Below are positions 7,344 through 15,630 of a stretch of 64,000 nucleotides of DNA, in pieces. Below the pieces are notes generated by a model. The model ran no database searches and was not told where the DNA came from. It was given only the letters and a program-made list of their open reading frames with translations. The stretch is from Allostella sp. ATCC 35155. Lineage in GTDB: Bacteria; Pseudomonadota; Alphaproteobacteria; ATCC43930; Allostellaceae. The stretch covers positions 2,166,001 through 2,230,000 of the forward strand of contig AP019701.1 of the NCBI GenBank assembly GCA_006738865.1, written 5' to 3'. Position 1 is the stretch's first letter, and each line of letters begins with the position of its first letter. The position numbers were made by a program, and so were the translations under genes.

Positions 7344-9062
7344 ATGAAGAAGACCGGTCTCCGATCGCGCCTGACGAGCTACGGCGACGAGGGCTTCGCG
7401 CTGTATCTCCGCAGTGCCTTCCTGAAGTCGGCCGGCTATGACGACAGCGCGCTGGACCGGCCGATCGTCGGCATCGCCTCGACCGCTTCCGACTTCAACC
7501 CCTGCCATGCGACCGTTCCGAAGCTCGTCGAGGCGGTGTCGCGCGGCATCCGGGATGCGGGCGCCATCCCCTTCGTCTTCCACACCGTCTCGCTGCACGA
7601 ATCCTTCATCCATCCCTCGACGATGATCCTGCGCAACCTGATGGCGATGGACACCGAGGAGATGCTGAAGCGCCAGCCGATCGATGCGGCGGTGCTGATC
7701 GGCGGCTGCGACAAGACGGTGCCGGCCCAGATCATGGGCGCGATCAGCGCGGACATGCCGGCGGTGATGCTCGTCGTCGGCCCGACCGTGACCGGCCGCT
7801 TCGAGAAGGAGCGCCTCGGCGCCTGCTCGGACTGTCGGCGGCTGTGGGCGGCGCACCGGGCGGGGGAGATCGACGACCGCCAACTAGCGGACGCCAACGG
7901 CCGGCTCGTCTCCAGCCACGGCACCTGCACGATCATGGGCACCGCCAGCACCATGGCCGCCATGGCCGAGACGCTGGGGCTGATGCTGACCGGCGGCACC
8001 TCGATCCCGGCGGTGCATTCGGAGCGGCTGCGTCATGCCGAGGCGGCCGGGCGCCGTGCCGCGGAGATGGCGATCGCCGGCGGGCCGCGGCCGAGCGAGA
8101 TCGTGACCGCCGCCTCGCTGCGCAACGCTGCCGTCGTGTTGCAGGCGCTGGGTGGCTCGACCAACTGCATCGTCCATCTCTCGGCGATCGCCGGCCGTAT
8201 GGGCATTCCGCTCGATCTCGACGAGGTCGACCGCATCGGCCGCGAGACGCCGGTGCTGATCGACGTCAAGCCGGTCGGCAAGAACTACATGGAGGATTTC
8301 CATGGCGCGGGCGGGCTGCCGGCGCTGATGAAGCGCCTAGGCGATCGGCTCGACCTTTCGGCCGCGACGGTCTCCGGGCAGACGCTGGGCGAGGCGCTCG
8401 CCGGCGTGTCCGACTGGGTCGACGATCGCATCATCCGGCCGCTCGAAGAGCCGATCCAGCCGGGCGAGGCGCTGTGCATCCTGCGCGGCTCGCTCGCCCC
8501 CGACGGCGCCGTCATCAAGCGTGCCGCGGCGACCGACGCGCTGATGCGCCATCGCGGCCCGGCCCTGGTGTTCGAGACGATCGACGACCTGATGGCGCGC
8601 ATCGACGATCCGGACCTGCCGGTCACGCGCGACCATGTCCTGGTGCTGCGCAACGCCGGCCCGGTCGGAGCGCCGGGCATGCCGGAGGCCGGCGGTATCC
8701 CCATCCCGCGGAAGCTGGCGCGGGACGGCGTCAAGGACATGGTCCGCATCTCCGACGCACGGATGAGCGGCACGGCGTCGGGCTCGATCGTCCTCCATGT
8801 CTCGCCCGAGGCCGCGGTCGGCGGGCCGCTGGCGCTGGTCCGCGACGGCGACATGATCGAGATGGACGTGGCCGGGCGGCGACTCGACCTGATGGTCGAT
8901 GGCGCCGAGCTGGAGCGGCGGCGCGCGGGCTGGGTCCCACCGGCACGGGCGGCGCGCGGCTACGAGAAGCTCTATGTCGACCATGTCATGCAGGCCGACC
9001 GCGGCTGCGACTTCGATTTTCTGCAGGCCGAATCCATGCCGAAGCCGACCCGTCCTGCCTGA
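7344..9062 (+). CDS. IlvD/Edd-family [2Fe-2S] sugar-acid dehydratase
   Basis: A 572-residue dehydratase. Cys54 (FNPCH), Cys122 (GGCDK) and Cys195 (HGTCT) have the same spacing as the cluster ligands I recall for the Rhizobium L-arabinonate dehydratase, and Lys124 sits where that enzyme has a carbamylated, Mg-binding Lys. The C-terminal signature ARMSGTASG is present. The length and the SDC pair near 161-164 place it with pentonate/hexonate dehydratases rather than dihydroxyacid dehydratase of branched-chain synthesis. It would convert a sugar acid to its 2-keto-3-deoxy form. The adjacent FadR gene suggests induction by the sugar acid. The ATG at 7344 fits the family N-terminus; the exact substrate is unknown. 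Confidence 0.9.
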   Translation: MKKTGLRSRLTSYGDEGFALYLRSAFLKSAGYDDSALDRPIVGIASTASDFNPCHATVPKLVEAVSRGIRDAGAIPFVFHTVSLHESFIHPSTMILRNLMAMDTEEMLKRQPIDAAVLIGGCDKTVPAQIMGAISADMPAVMLVVGPTVTGRFEKERLGACSDCRRLWAAHRAGEIDDRQLADANGRLVSSHGTCTIMGTASTMAAMAETLGLMLTGGTSIPAVHSERLRHAEAAGRRAAEMAIAGGPRPSEIVTAASLRNAAVVLQALGGSTNCIVHLSAIAGRMGIPLDLDEVDRIGRETPVLIDVKPVGKNYMEDFHGAGGLPALMKRLGDRLDLSAATVSGQTLGEALAGVSDWVDDRIIRPLEEPIQPGEALCILRGSLAPDGAVIKRAAATDALMRHRGPALVFETIDDLMARIDDPDLPVTRDHVLVLRNAGPVGAPGMPEAGGIPIPRKLARDGVKDMVRISDARMSGTASGSIVLHVSPEAAVGGPLALVRDGDMIEMDVAGRRLDLMVDGAELERRRAGWVPPARAARGYEKLYVDHVMQADRGCDFDFLQAESMPKPTRPA

Positions 9063-9092
9063 GATCCCACCCCAACGGAGGTTGAGCGCATC

Positions 9093-9395
9093 ATGATCCA
9101 CGTCCTTGCCGTCATCACCGCCAAGTCCGGCATGCGCGACACGATCCTGGAGCATTTCCGGGCCAACATGCCGGCGGTCCACGCCGAGAAGGGCTGCGTC
9201 GAGTACGTCCCCGTGGTCGATGCCGAGGGCTTCCCCGCGCTCTACGGTCCGGACACCTTCGTCGTCGTCGAGAAGTGGGAAACCGCCGAGGATCTCAAGG
9301 CCCATGCGGCGTCCGCCCATATGGCCGCCTATGCCGCCAAGACGCGCGAGATGGTGGCCGAGCGCAAGATCCACGTCCTGTCGCCGGCGGCCTGA
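9093..9395 (+). CDS. ABM-domain (antibiotic biosynthesis monooxygenase-like) protein, quinol-monooxygenase type
   Basis: A 100-residue single-domain protein of the dimeric alpha/beta ferredoxin-like ABM fold: VLAVITAKSGM strand, HFRANMPAVHAEKGCVEYVPV, then the family-typical FVVVEKWETAEDLKAHAASAH and a C-terminal MVAERKIHVL. The best-known relative is E. coli YgiN, a quinol monooxygenase, but many members have no known role. It starts 30 bp after the dehydratase with a ribosome site (GGAGG about 9 nt upstream), so the two are probably cotranscribed. Confidence 0.88.
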   Translation: MIHVLAVITAKSGMRDTILEHFRANMPAVHAEKGCVEYVPVVDAEGFPALYGPDTFVVVEKWETAEDLKAHAASAHMAAYAAKTREMVAERKIHVLSPAA

Positions 9396-9432
9396 GAAGC
9401 CCTCCACGCCGAACAATTTCGCCGCATGCGAC

Positions 9433-9459
9433 CCGGCGCCGGTGCCCCTGCGGCGCCGG
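9433..9459 (+). terminator. possible hairpin terminator after the dehydratase/ABM unit
   Basis: CCGGCGCC (9433-9440) and GGCGCCGG (9452-9459) form a perfect 8-bp G+C stem with an 11-nt loop, 37 bp after the ABM stop. There is no T-run after it, so it may be a Rho-assisted or pause hairpin rather than a full intrinsic terminator. Confidence 0.35.
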
Positions 9460-9493
9460 CTTCGGGCGTGCGCGCCAGGGATCGCGGGCATCC

Positions 9494-9556
9494 GACCAGA
9501 TTGGACCAAATGCCCGGTTTTCTTCCCGCAATCGACACAACCGAATTGGACCAGAT
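9494..9556. promoter_or_regulatory. duplicated ATTGGACCA motif upstream of the tandem-module gene
   Basis: ATTGGACCA occurs at 9500-9508 and 9545-9553, 45 bp apart (start to start). The first copy is preceded, and the second followed, by GACCAGAT overlap (9494-9501, 9549-9556). TTGGACCAA at 9501-9509 is itself a small palindrome (TTGG/CCAA). The surroundings are less G+C-rich than the rest. The placement about 140-200 bp upstream of the gene suits regulator sites, but no regulator is identified. Confidence 0.35.
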
Positions 9557-9693
9557 AGCGTTTTAGGCGAATAGCACCCTCCCGCCATGATGGCGACACG
9601 CAACACCACGGGGATGCGGAACCGCCCCGATCGCCCGTTCTCCGGTTGATCCCGTTCCCGCCCCCGGCGTCGCCGACGATGGAGGGCAGGGCC

Positions 9694-11817
9694 TTGGATC
9701 ATACCGTCCAGATCACGTGGAACTGGGGCGTTCACGAGACGATCGCGTTCGATCCGTCGCACCAGATTCTGGACTTCGGCTGGATCACCGGGGACTACAT
9801 CGAAATCTCGGAAGTCGACGGCTCGGTGGTGATCGAGCTGCCGAGCAACCAGCGCAGCATCACGCTCGCCGGCGTCACGCTGGACGAGCTGTCGCTCTCC
9901 AACATCACGGCGAACGACCCGTCGACGCTCGACGTCTGGGCGGCAGCGCTCGAAGGCGAAGATGACGGCGGCATGGGTGGGGACGGCGGACATGGTGGCG
10001 GCCACGCCATCGCGATCACCTGGAACTACGGCGTGCACGAGACGATCCAGTTCGATCCGTCGCACCAGATGCTGGATTTCGGCTGGATCACCGGCGAGCA
10101 CATCGAGATTTCGGAGGTCGCCGGCTCGGTGGTGATCGCGCTGCCGGGCAACATGCGCAGCATTACGCTGGACGGGGTCACGCTCGACGAACTGTCGCTC
10201 GCCAACATCATGGCCAACGACCAGTCGACGCTCGACGTCTGGGCGGCGGCGCTGGACGGCGAAGACGACGGCGGCATGGGCGGGGACGGCGGGCATGGCG
10301 GCGGCCACGCCGTCACGATCACCTGGAACTACGGCGTGCACGAGACGATCCAGTTCGACCCGTCGCACCAGATGCTGGATTTCGGCTGGATCACCGGCGA
10401 GTACGTCGAGATCTCGGAGGTCGGCGGCTCGGTGGTGATCGAACTGCTTGGCAACATGCGCAGCATCACGCTGGACGGGGTCACGCTCGACGAGCTGTCG
10501 CTGGACAACATCATGGCCAACGACCAGTCGACGCTCGACGTCTGGGCCGCGGCGCTGGACGGCGACGATGACGGCGGCATGGGCGGGGACGGCGGCCACG
10601 GCCATGGCGGCGACCATATCCTCATGCTCGCCCTGAACCCCGGCGTGCACGCCATGCTGCAGTTCGACCCGACGCATCAGGTTCTCGACTTCGGCTCGAT
10701 CGACGGCGACGACTTCACGGTCGCGGAAGTCGAGGGGTCGGTGGTCATCGCGCTGCCGGCGGCGCAGCAGAGCTACACACTGATGGGCGTCACGCTCGAC
10801 GAGATGTCGCTGGCCAACGTGACGGCCGACGACCAGTCGGTGCTGGACGCGTGGGAGGCCGTGCTCGGCGATGAGGGAACGCAGGATCCCGATCTGCCGG
10901 CCGGCGGCACCCTCTATCAGGTCTCGACGAGCGGCGCCGACATCGTCGGCTTCGATCCCGCGACCGACCGGCTCGACCTCGGCCAGGTGTCCGTCCATGT
11001 CTTCATCCCGGTCGACACGCCGGAGGGGCTGGGCTTCATGAACCCCTGGAACGGCAACATCCAGATCATCGACGGAATCAATCTCGGCGAGCTCGACGTC
11101 GGCAACTTCTCGCCCGTCTGGAACAGCCATCTCCTGCACGACCTCAGCGGCGCCCTGACCTGGGAGCACGGGATCGTCGAGCAGCCGAACACCGTCTATG
11201 CCCGCTCGCACGAGATGAACCAGGTCGACCGGGTCGCGTTCGATCCGGAAACCGACCGGGTCGATTTCCGCTACTACGGCACCCGCGAACTGATCTCGAT
11301 GTACCAACTCGGCGACGACGTGGTGATCGCCAACGGCGGCACCGGCCAGAAGCTGGTCCTGCTCGGGACCGACATCGGCGATCTCGACGGCGGCAACTTC
11401 ATCTTCCATGCGGCCCAGGTCTACGAGGATCACCTCGACCAGCAGCTCGGCATCACCTTCGATCCCGCCAACGTGTGGAGCCGTCCCTCGGCCGTCGATG
11501 CCGGCGCCGGCTCGGCGATGGGGGCGAGCGACGGCGTCGACGGCTATCCGGAGGCGGGCGTGACGACGACGATCGCCTGGAGCTGGGGCAGCCACGACGT
11601 CCTGGACTTCGATCCGAGCGAGGACCGCCTGGACTTCGGCTTCCTGACGACGCAGCAGGCGACGGTGGACGACACGGCGGAGGGCATCCTGATCACGCTC
11701 GTCGGCGGCAATCGCACCTACCTGCTGGAGGCTCTCGATTTCGCCGACCTGCAGGTGGACAATGTGCTCGCGGCCGATGCCAGCATGATCGCCGCCTGGG
11801 CCGGCTACCTCTCCTGA
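9694..11817 (+). CDS. acidic tandem-module protein, likely extracellular; function unknown
   Basis: About 707 residues, strongly acidic, almost without Lys or Cys. It consists of modules of roughly 100 residues. The consensus runs ITWNYGVHETIQFDPSHQ, LDFGWITGE, EISEV.GSVVI, TLDGVTLDELSLANI and DVWAAALDG. Modules 1-4 are close copies joined by Gly/His-rich linkers containing GGMGGD, which matches the GGxGxD core of RTX calcium motifs only loosely. Three more divergent modules follow, the last again ITW-like (IAWSWGSHDVLDFDPSEDRLDFGF). No Sec signal or membrane helix is visible; secretion by a type I system would fit but none is nearby. The start is uncertain: TTG at 9694 has GGAGGG 7 nt upstream, whereas ATG at 9679 and TTG at 9646 have no ribosome site. 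From memory, similar modules sit at the end of secreted carbohydrate-active proteins. Confidence 0.85.
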   Translation: MDHTVQITWNWGVHETIAFDPSHQILDFGWITGDYIEISEVDGSVVIELPSNQRSITLAGVTLDELSLSNITANDPSTLDVWAAALEGEDDGGMGGDGGHGGGHAIAITWNYGVHETIQFDPSHQMLDFGWITGEHIEISEVAGSVVIALPGNMRSITLDGVTLDELSLANIMANDQSTLDVWAAALDGEDDGGMGGDGGHGGGHAVTITWNYGVHETIQFDPSHQMLDFGWITGEYVEISEVGGSVVIELLGNMRSITLDGVTLDELSLDNIMANDQSTLDVWAAALDGDDDGGMGGDGGHGHGGDHILMLALNPGVHAMLQFDPTHQVLDFGSIDGDDFTVAEVEGSVVIALPAAQQSYTLMGVTLDEMSLANVTADDQSVLDAWEAVLGDEGTQDPDLPAGGTLYQVSTSGADIVGFDPATDRLDLGQVSVHVFIPVDTPEGLGFMNPWNGNIQIIDGINLGELDVGNFSPVWNSHLLHDLSGALTWEHGIVEQPNTVYARSHEMNQVDRVAFDPETDRVDFRYYGTRELISMYQLGDDVVIANGGTGQKLVLLGTDIGDLDGGNFIFHAAQVYEDHLDQQLGITFDPANVWSRPSAVDAGAGSAMGASDGVDGYPEAGVTTTIAWSWGSHDVLDFDPSEDRLDFGFLTTQQATVDDTAEGILITLVGGNRTYLLEALDFADLQVDNVLAADASMIAAWAGYLS
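9718..10890 (+). repeat. in-frame tandem DNA repeat, ~303-309 bp period, four copies
   Basis: Counting from the conserved Trp codon, copies begin at 9718, 10021, 10324 and 10633 (the fourth has Leu). Periods are 303, 303 and 309 bp. Copies 2 and 3 are nearly identical at base level (about 93% by eye), copy 1 is somewhat less similar, and copy 4 is clearly diverged. This indicates recent in-frame duplication, with module number likely to vary between strains. The Gly/His linkers (starting near 9961, 10264 and 10567) are the most conserved at base level and are the likely recombination points. Confidence 0.9.
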
Positions 11818-11827
11818 CGCCGGGGCC

Positions 11828-12325
11828 TCATCCGAGGCGGCGGGCGTTGGCGGCGGCGGTGCGCAGCACCGGCGCCGTCATGCTGCCGGCAGCTTCGGCC
11901 ATCGCCCGTCCCAGCCCGAGATAGAACGACCAGGTCCGCGCGGCGGCCTCGCCGGCATATTGCCACTGGGCGCCGACCGCGGCGGACGGCGTGCGGGCGG
12001 TGGCGACGCGGACGCCCGCCTGTACCGCGGCACCGGCCTCGACGGCGACAAAGCGGGCGACGAGCGCTGCGGCTGCCGGCTGCCTGCGCAGGCCCGCCGC
12101 TGCGGCCGCCATGACGGCCGTTCCCTTCTCGCTGACCATCCGCACGAACTCGTGCGGATCGGCGCCTGCGGGATCGTGCAGCGCCGCATGGCCGAGCGCG
12201 AGCCGCCGGCCGATCACCGCTGCGGAGGCAACCGCAAGCCGTGCTGCCTGGACGCTGTTCTTCTGTGTGCGGAGCGCACTCGCGGCGATGCTGCGGGCGT
12301 CCTTGGTGCTGTGGGAGCGGGGCAT
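11828..12325 (-). CDS. phasin-like protein
   Basis: About 165 residues, Ala-rich and mostly helical. The segment AAVIGRRLALGHAALHDP followed by EFVRMVSEKGTAVMAAA matches the pattern of alphaproteobacterial phasins (repeated helices ending in MVxEK), the proteins that coat polyhydroxyalkanoate granules. No pha biosynthesis gene is in the window, so the role rests on the domain only. The start is uncertain: ATG at 12325 (MPRSHSTKD) was chosen; ATGs at 12352-12358 would add about 10 residues. It ends 10 bp from the end of the convergent module-protein gene. Confidence 0.65.
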   Translation of the reverse strand: MPRSHSTKDARSIAASALRTQKNSVQAARLAVASAAVIGRRLALGHAALHDPAGADPHEFVRMVSEKGTAVMAAAAAGLRRQPAAAALVARFVAVEAGAAVQAGVRVATARTPSAAVGAQWQYAGEAAARTWSFYLGLGRAMAEAAGSMTAPVLRTAAANARRLG

Positions 12326-12400
12326 GTCTGACCTGACGCGAATGGTGCAATGCATCATGAACGCCGCGCCCGCCATTCCGCTCCCGCCACCGGACGGGGG

Positions 12401-13069
12401 CTATGCGTGCGCCTGCCCTTCCTGCGGGTCCGGCTCGGAATCGCGCGGCGGGTCGAGTGCGAAGCTGCCCGTCGTAACCGCGCCGGCACGGCGGTAGTTG
12501 GCGACGATCACACCTCCCGGCGAACTCGAGGAGCCGGTCAGCCGGAAGGCGCCCGGCAGTGTACCATTGCCGAACAGGCGCTTTCCCCGGCCCAGCACCA
12601 GCGGGAAGACGAGCAGGCGGAACTCGTCGACGAGATCTTCGGCGAGGAGAATCTGGATCAGCTCGCTGCTGCCCTGCACCAGCAGGGTCGGACCTTCGCC
12701 CTCCTTCAACCGGCGCACGCCGGCCGCGATGTCGGGGCCGATCGCCTGCGAGTTCTGCCAGGTCAGCGTCCCCGGCCGGTGCGTCGCGACGTGCTTGGCG
12801 ACCGCGTTGAAGAGGTCGGCGATGTCCTTGTCAGGGCCCTCGGTCACGCGCGGCCAGTGTCCGGCGAAGATGTCGTAGGTGCGCCGGCCGAGCAGGAGGT
12901 CGAAGGGCGCCGCGAACAGCTCGCCCATCGCCTCGCCCAGCGCATCGTCCCAGTAGGGCACGGTCCAGCCGCCATGGGCGAACCCGCCCAATGCGTCCTC
13001 CTCCGGCCCGCCGGGCGCCTGCATCACGCCGTCCAGGCTGACGAATGCTCCCACCACGATCTTGCGCAT
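12401..13069 (-). CDS. dihydrofolate reductase-family protein (RibD C-terminal/YyaP type)
   Basis: A 222-residue protein with the RibD-C/DHFR fold: MRKIVVGAFVSLDGVMQAPGG at the start, FDLLLGRRTYDIFAGHWP in the middle, LLVQGSSELIQILLAEDLVDEFRLLVFPLVLGRGKRLF toward the end. These stand-alone proteins are common, and their reaction is generally unknown; folate reduction is not implied. The last 25 residues are Ser/Pro/Asp-rich and unconserved. The ATG at 13069 matches the family N-terminus; the open frame upstream is not conserved. Confidence 0.88.
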   Translation of the reverse strand: MRKIVVGAFVSLDGVMQAPGGPEEDALGGFAHGGWTVPYWDDALGEAMGELFAAPFDLLLGRRTYDIFAGHWPRVTEGPDKDIADLFNAVAKHVATHRPGTLTWQNSQAIGPDIAAGVRRLKEGEGPTLLVQGSSELIQILLAEDLVDEFRLLVFPLVLGRGKRLFGNGTLPGAFRLTGSSSSPGGVIVANYRRAGAVTTGSFALDPPRDSEPDPQEGQAHA

Positions 13070-13103
13070 GATCCGTTCTCCGATCGTTGCTCGAATAGAC
13101 AAT

Positions 13104-14942
13104 CTAGGGCCGCGGCGAGAAGCCGTCGGCGCTCCACCGCTCGCTGCCGACCCCATGGTGGACGACGAACAGGCCGCCCGGGTCGTACGTTTCCTTCACC
13201 TCGCGCAGGCGGCGGTAATTGGCGCCCCAGAACAGCGCCTGCCAGTCCGCCGCGAAGAAGTCGCTCTCGCCGAGGTAGGAGCCGTGCTCCGGCAGGATGC
13301 CGCGGATCGCGGCCATCGCCCGGTCGACGGCGGCGGCCTGTCGGCGCGCGCGGGCCCTGTCGGGTTCGTGGCCAGGAACTCCGGGATAGGCGGGCGGGCC
13401 TTCCGCGCCGGCGATGACGAGGGCAAAGGCGTCGCGAACCATCGGATGGATCGCGGTGGCGGCCGATGCGGCGCGGGCGGCCGGCGTCGCAGCCGAGAGC
13501 CCCTTGTTGAGATGCAGGGAGACGGACCAGTGCCGGCTGGCGGCGAACAGGGCGTCGGCCAGCGTCGCCGCGGCGCCAGACCGGAGCAGGCGCTCGGGCA
13601 GCCATGCCGACTGGTAGGCGTGGAGCACCTGCCCGGCTTGGCTGCCGTCGCCGGCCCAGAAGATATTGTCGGGCGGGGCGCCGGGCCGATCGTCGGCGGC
13701 GACCAGGCCGGGCATCCGCCGCAGGAACGCGGGATCCCACAGCCGGCGGGCCGGCACCGCCAGGACGACCGGCGGCGACTCCAGGACGAAGTCGCCGGGC
13801 GAGGCCGTCAGGCGATCGAAGAAGGGCTGCCAGAGGCGCCGTACCGCATCCTCCTCCAGACCCTGGAAGAGCAGGGCGATCGAAAGCGTGTCGTTCGGCC
13901 GGAACGCGATCTGCTCGCCCCAGTGGGGGTTGTGCAGATGCTCCGAATAGAACTGCAGCATGTCTGCTATCAGGCGGTGGAAGGCCTGCGGCGACCGTGC
14001 GCGAACGCTGGCGGACACGGCGCCGAAGGTGGCGGGCAGGGGATGGGTCGCCAGGGTCAGGCGCGTGAGGACGCCGAAAGTGCCGCCGCCGCCGCCGCGG
14101 ATCGCCCAGAAGAGGTCCGGCTCGTTGCAGGCGTTGACGGTCCGCACCGCGCCGTCCGCCGTGACGATCTCGGCCTCCAGCAGGCTGGCGGCGGCAAGGC
14201 CATAGGCCCGCGAGAAGCTGCCGAAACCGCCGCTCTGGACGAGGCCTGCGACCCCGACCGTCAGGCAGCCGCCGCCCTGGACATAGTGGCCGCCATGGGT
14301 CGTGACGGCGTCGTAGACCGGGCCCCAGAGGGCGCCCGCGCCGATGGTCACGGCCGGCGCCGGGTCGGCTTCGCAGCCTTGCGGCACGAAGGCGTCATGC
14401 AGGACGACCGAATTCATGCGCCGCGTCCAGACGAGCAGCGAATCGGCGGCGTTCGAGGTGCCCTGATAGCTGTGACCGCCGCCCTTGACGGCGAGCCGGA
14501 GGTGCCGTGTGCGTGCGAAATCGATCGCTGCGGCCACGTCCGCCGCACTCTCCGCCGCCACGGCAAAGGCGCTGGGACTGGACGTCCAGGCGTCGACCCA
14601 GCCGAGCGTCTGCGTCAGGCCCGGCTCGTCGCCGAGGAAGTAGGGGTTGCGGAGGCTGCGGAACAGTTCCTTGCAGGATGGAGGGGCGGTGCCGTCGGCG
14701 CAGTCGCGCAGCGGCGATCGCACGGGCAGAAGACGGCCTCCGACAGCGCGGCGAAGTCGCTCCCAGCCGGCGGCGTCGGGCCAATCCGCCATGCCGGGGC
14801 GGACGCGGCTCGGACCGGCGGACATTGCCGGCGTCGTGCCCAGGCCGGCAGCGGATGCCAGGGGCAGCGCCGCGGCGACCCGCAGGATCTGGCGGCGGCT
14901 GAGCCGCTCGCGGAAGCTGATGACGGGACTTCCTCTCCGCAT
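13104..14942 (-). CDS. exported FAD-linked oxidase, berberine bridge enzyme type, likely bicovalent flavin
   Basis: A 612-residue protein with a twin-arginine signal (SRRQILRVAAALPLASAAG, residues 15-33), so it is folded with cofactor before export. The PCMH/FAD-binding domain has AVKGGGHSYQG, where His157 is at the 8-alpha-histidyl site, and GGGCLTVGVAG, where Cys226 is at the second, cysteinyl flavin site of bicovalent BBE-type oxidases. The C-terminus YDPGGLFVVHHGVG is the BBE signature region. Its length (usual 450-550) reflects the leader and an extra N-terminal segment. Probable substrates are carbohydrates or alcohols oxidised in the periplasm with oxygen. The ATG at 14942 was chosen as the closest start to the signal peptide. 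Confidence 0.88.
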   Translation of the reverse strand: MRRGSPVISFRERLSRRQILRVAAALPLASAAGLGTTPAMSAGPSRVRPGMADWPDAAGWERLRRAVGGRLLPVRSPLRDCADGTAPPSCKELFRSLRNPYFLGDEPGLTQTLGWVDAWTSSPSAFAVAAESAADVAAAIDFARTRHLRLAVKGGGHSYQGTSNAADSLLVWTRRMNSVVLHDAFVPQGCEADPAPAVTIGAGALWGPVYDAVTTHGGHYVQGGGCLTVGVAGLVQSGGFGSFSRAYGLAAASLLEAEIVTADGAVRTVNACNEPDLFWAIRGGGGGTFGVLTRLTLATHPLPATFGAVSASVRARSPQAFHRLIADMLQFYSEHLHNPHWGEQIAFRPNDTLSIALLFQGLEEDAVRRLWQPFFDRLTASPGDFVLESPPVVLAVPARRLWDPAFLRRMPGLVAADDRPGAPPDNIFWAGDGSQAGQVLHAYQSAWLPERLLRSGAAATLADALFAASRHWSVSLHLNKGLSAATPAARAASAATAIHPMVRDAFALVIAGAEGPPAYPGVPGHEPDRARARRQAAAVDRAMAAIRGILPEHGSYLGESDFFAADWQALFWGANYRRLREVKETYDPGGLFVVHHGVGSERWSADGFSPRP

Positions 14943-15101
14943 TCCTCGACTCTCTCGCGCTTGCTTCCGGCGGCTGCGGATACACCGTTGATCGGCGGCC
15001 CGGGATCGGTCGATGACCTGGGATGTCATCAGGCTGCTAAGGTGCCGCTCGTGTCGCGGCATATTGCTTTACTGAATGGTTAAATAATGGAGCCGGCAGT
15101 C

Positions 15102-15569
15102 ATGAGCAAGGCCTTCATGCGTGAGGATGGTGGCGATCAGGGGGAGAGCGACCTGCCGGAGCGGCCGATCTCGCCACATCCCAACTTCGTCACGGCCGAG
15201 GGCCTGGCCGCCATCGAGGCCACGATCCTTGGCCTGCAGGCGGAGGCGGCGGCACTGGATCCGGACCGCGACGCCGAGGTCGGCGCGCGGATCGCTCGCG
15301 ATCTGCGCTACTGGCTGGCCAGACGGGGGTCGGCCCAGGTCGTCGATCCGCCGGCAGGCGGCGATACCGTGCAGTTCGGGTCCAAGGTCACGATCGAGCG
15401 TGCGGACGGGCGCCGGCAGACCTTCCGGATCGTCGGCGAAGACGAGGCCGATCCCGCCGCCGGCAGCATTTCCTGGGTATCGCCCATGGGCGCTGCGCTG
15501 CTCCGGCGGGAAGAGGGCGACGTCGTTCGCGTCGCCGGCTCCGAGGTCGAGATCGTCGCGGTCGAATAG
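15102..15569 (+). CDS. GreA/GreB-family transcription elongation factor
   Basis: A 155-residue protein: an N-terminal helical hairpin (LAAIEATILGLQAEAA) and a C-terminal FKBP-like domain (VQFGSKVTIERADGRRQTFRIVGEDEAD, ISWVSPMGAALL, GDVVRVAG). Family members rescue backtracked RNA polymerase by stimulating transcript cleavage. The start MSKAF, followed by acidic residues and RPISPHPNFVT, is what alphaproteobacterial members show. ATG 15102 is therefore preferred over ATG 15087; GGAG lies 9 nt upstream of it. It is divergent from the flavoprotein gene. Confidence 0.9.
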   Translation: MSKAFMREDGGDQGESDLPERPISPHPNFVTAEGLAAIEATILGLQAEAAALDPDRDAEVGARIARDLRYWLARRGSAQVVDPPAGGDTVQFGSKVTIERADGRRQTFRIVGEDEADPAAGSISWVSPMGAALLRREEGDVVRVAGSEVEIVAVE

Positions 15570-15630
15570 CCGGCGCAGGAGCAGCGCCGCTCCGCCGTGC
15601 AAGGGCGCGACGAAACAGGGAGCATCGCCG

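Noticed and set aside
9961-10620. CRISPR or phage repeat as an explanation for the 303-bp repeats
   Set aside because: The repeats are in-frame protein modules, far too long for CRISPR repeats and without spacers.
12401-13069. Calling the DHFR-like protein a trimethoprim-type dihydrofolate reductase
   Set aside because: It has the RibD-C/YyaP pattern and not the FolA active site, so a folate role is not supported.
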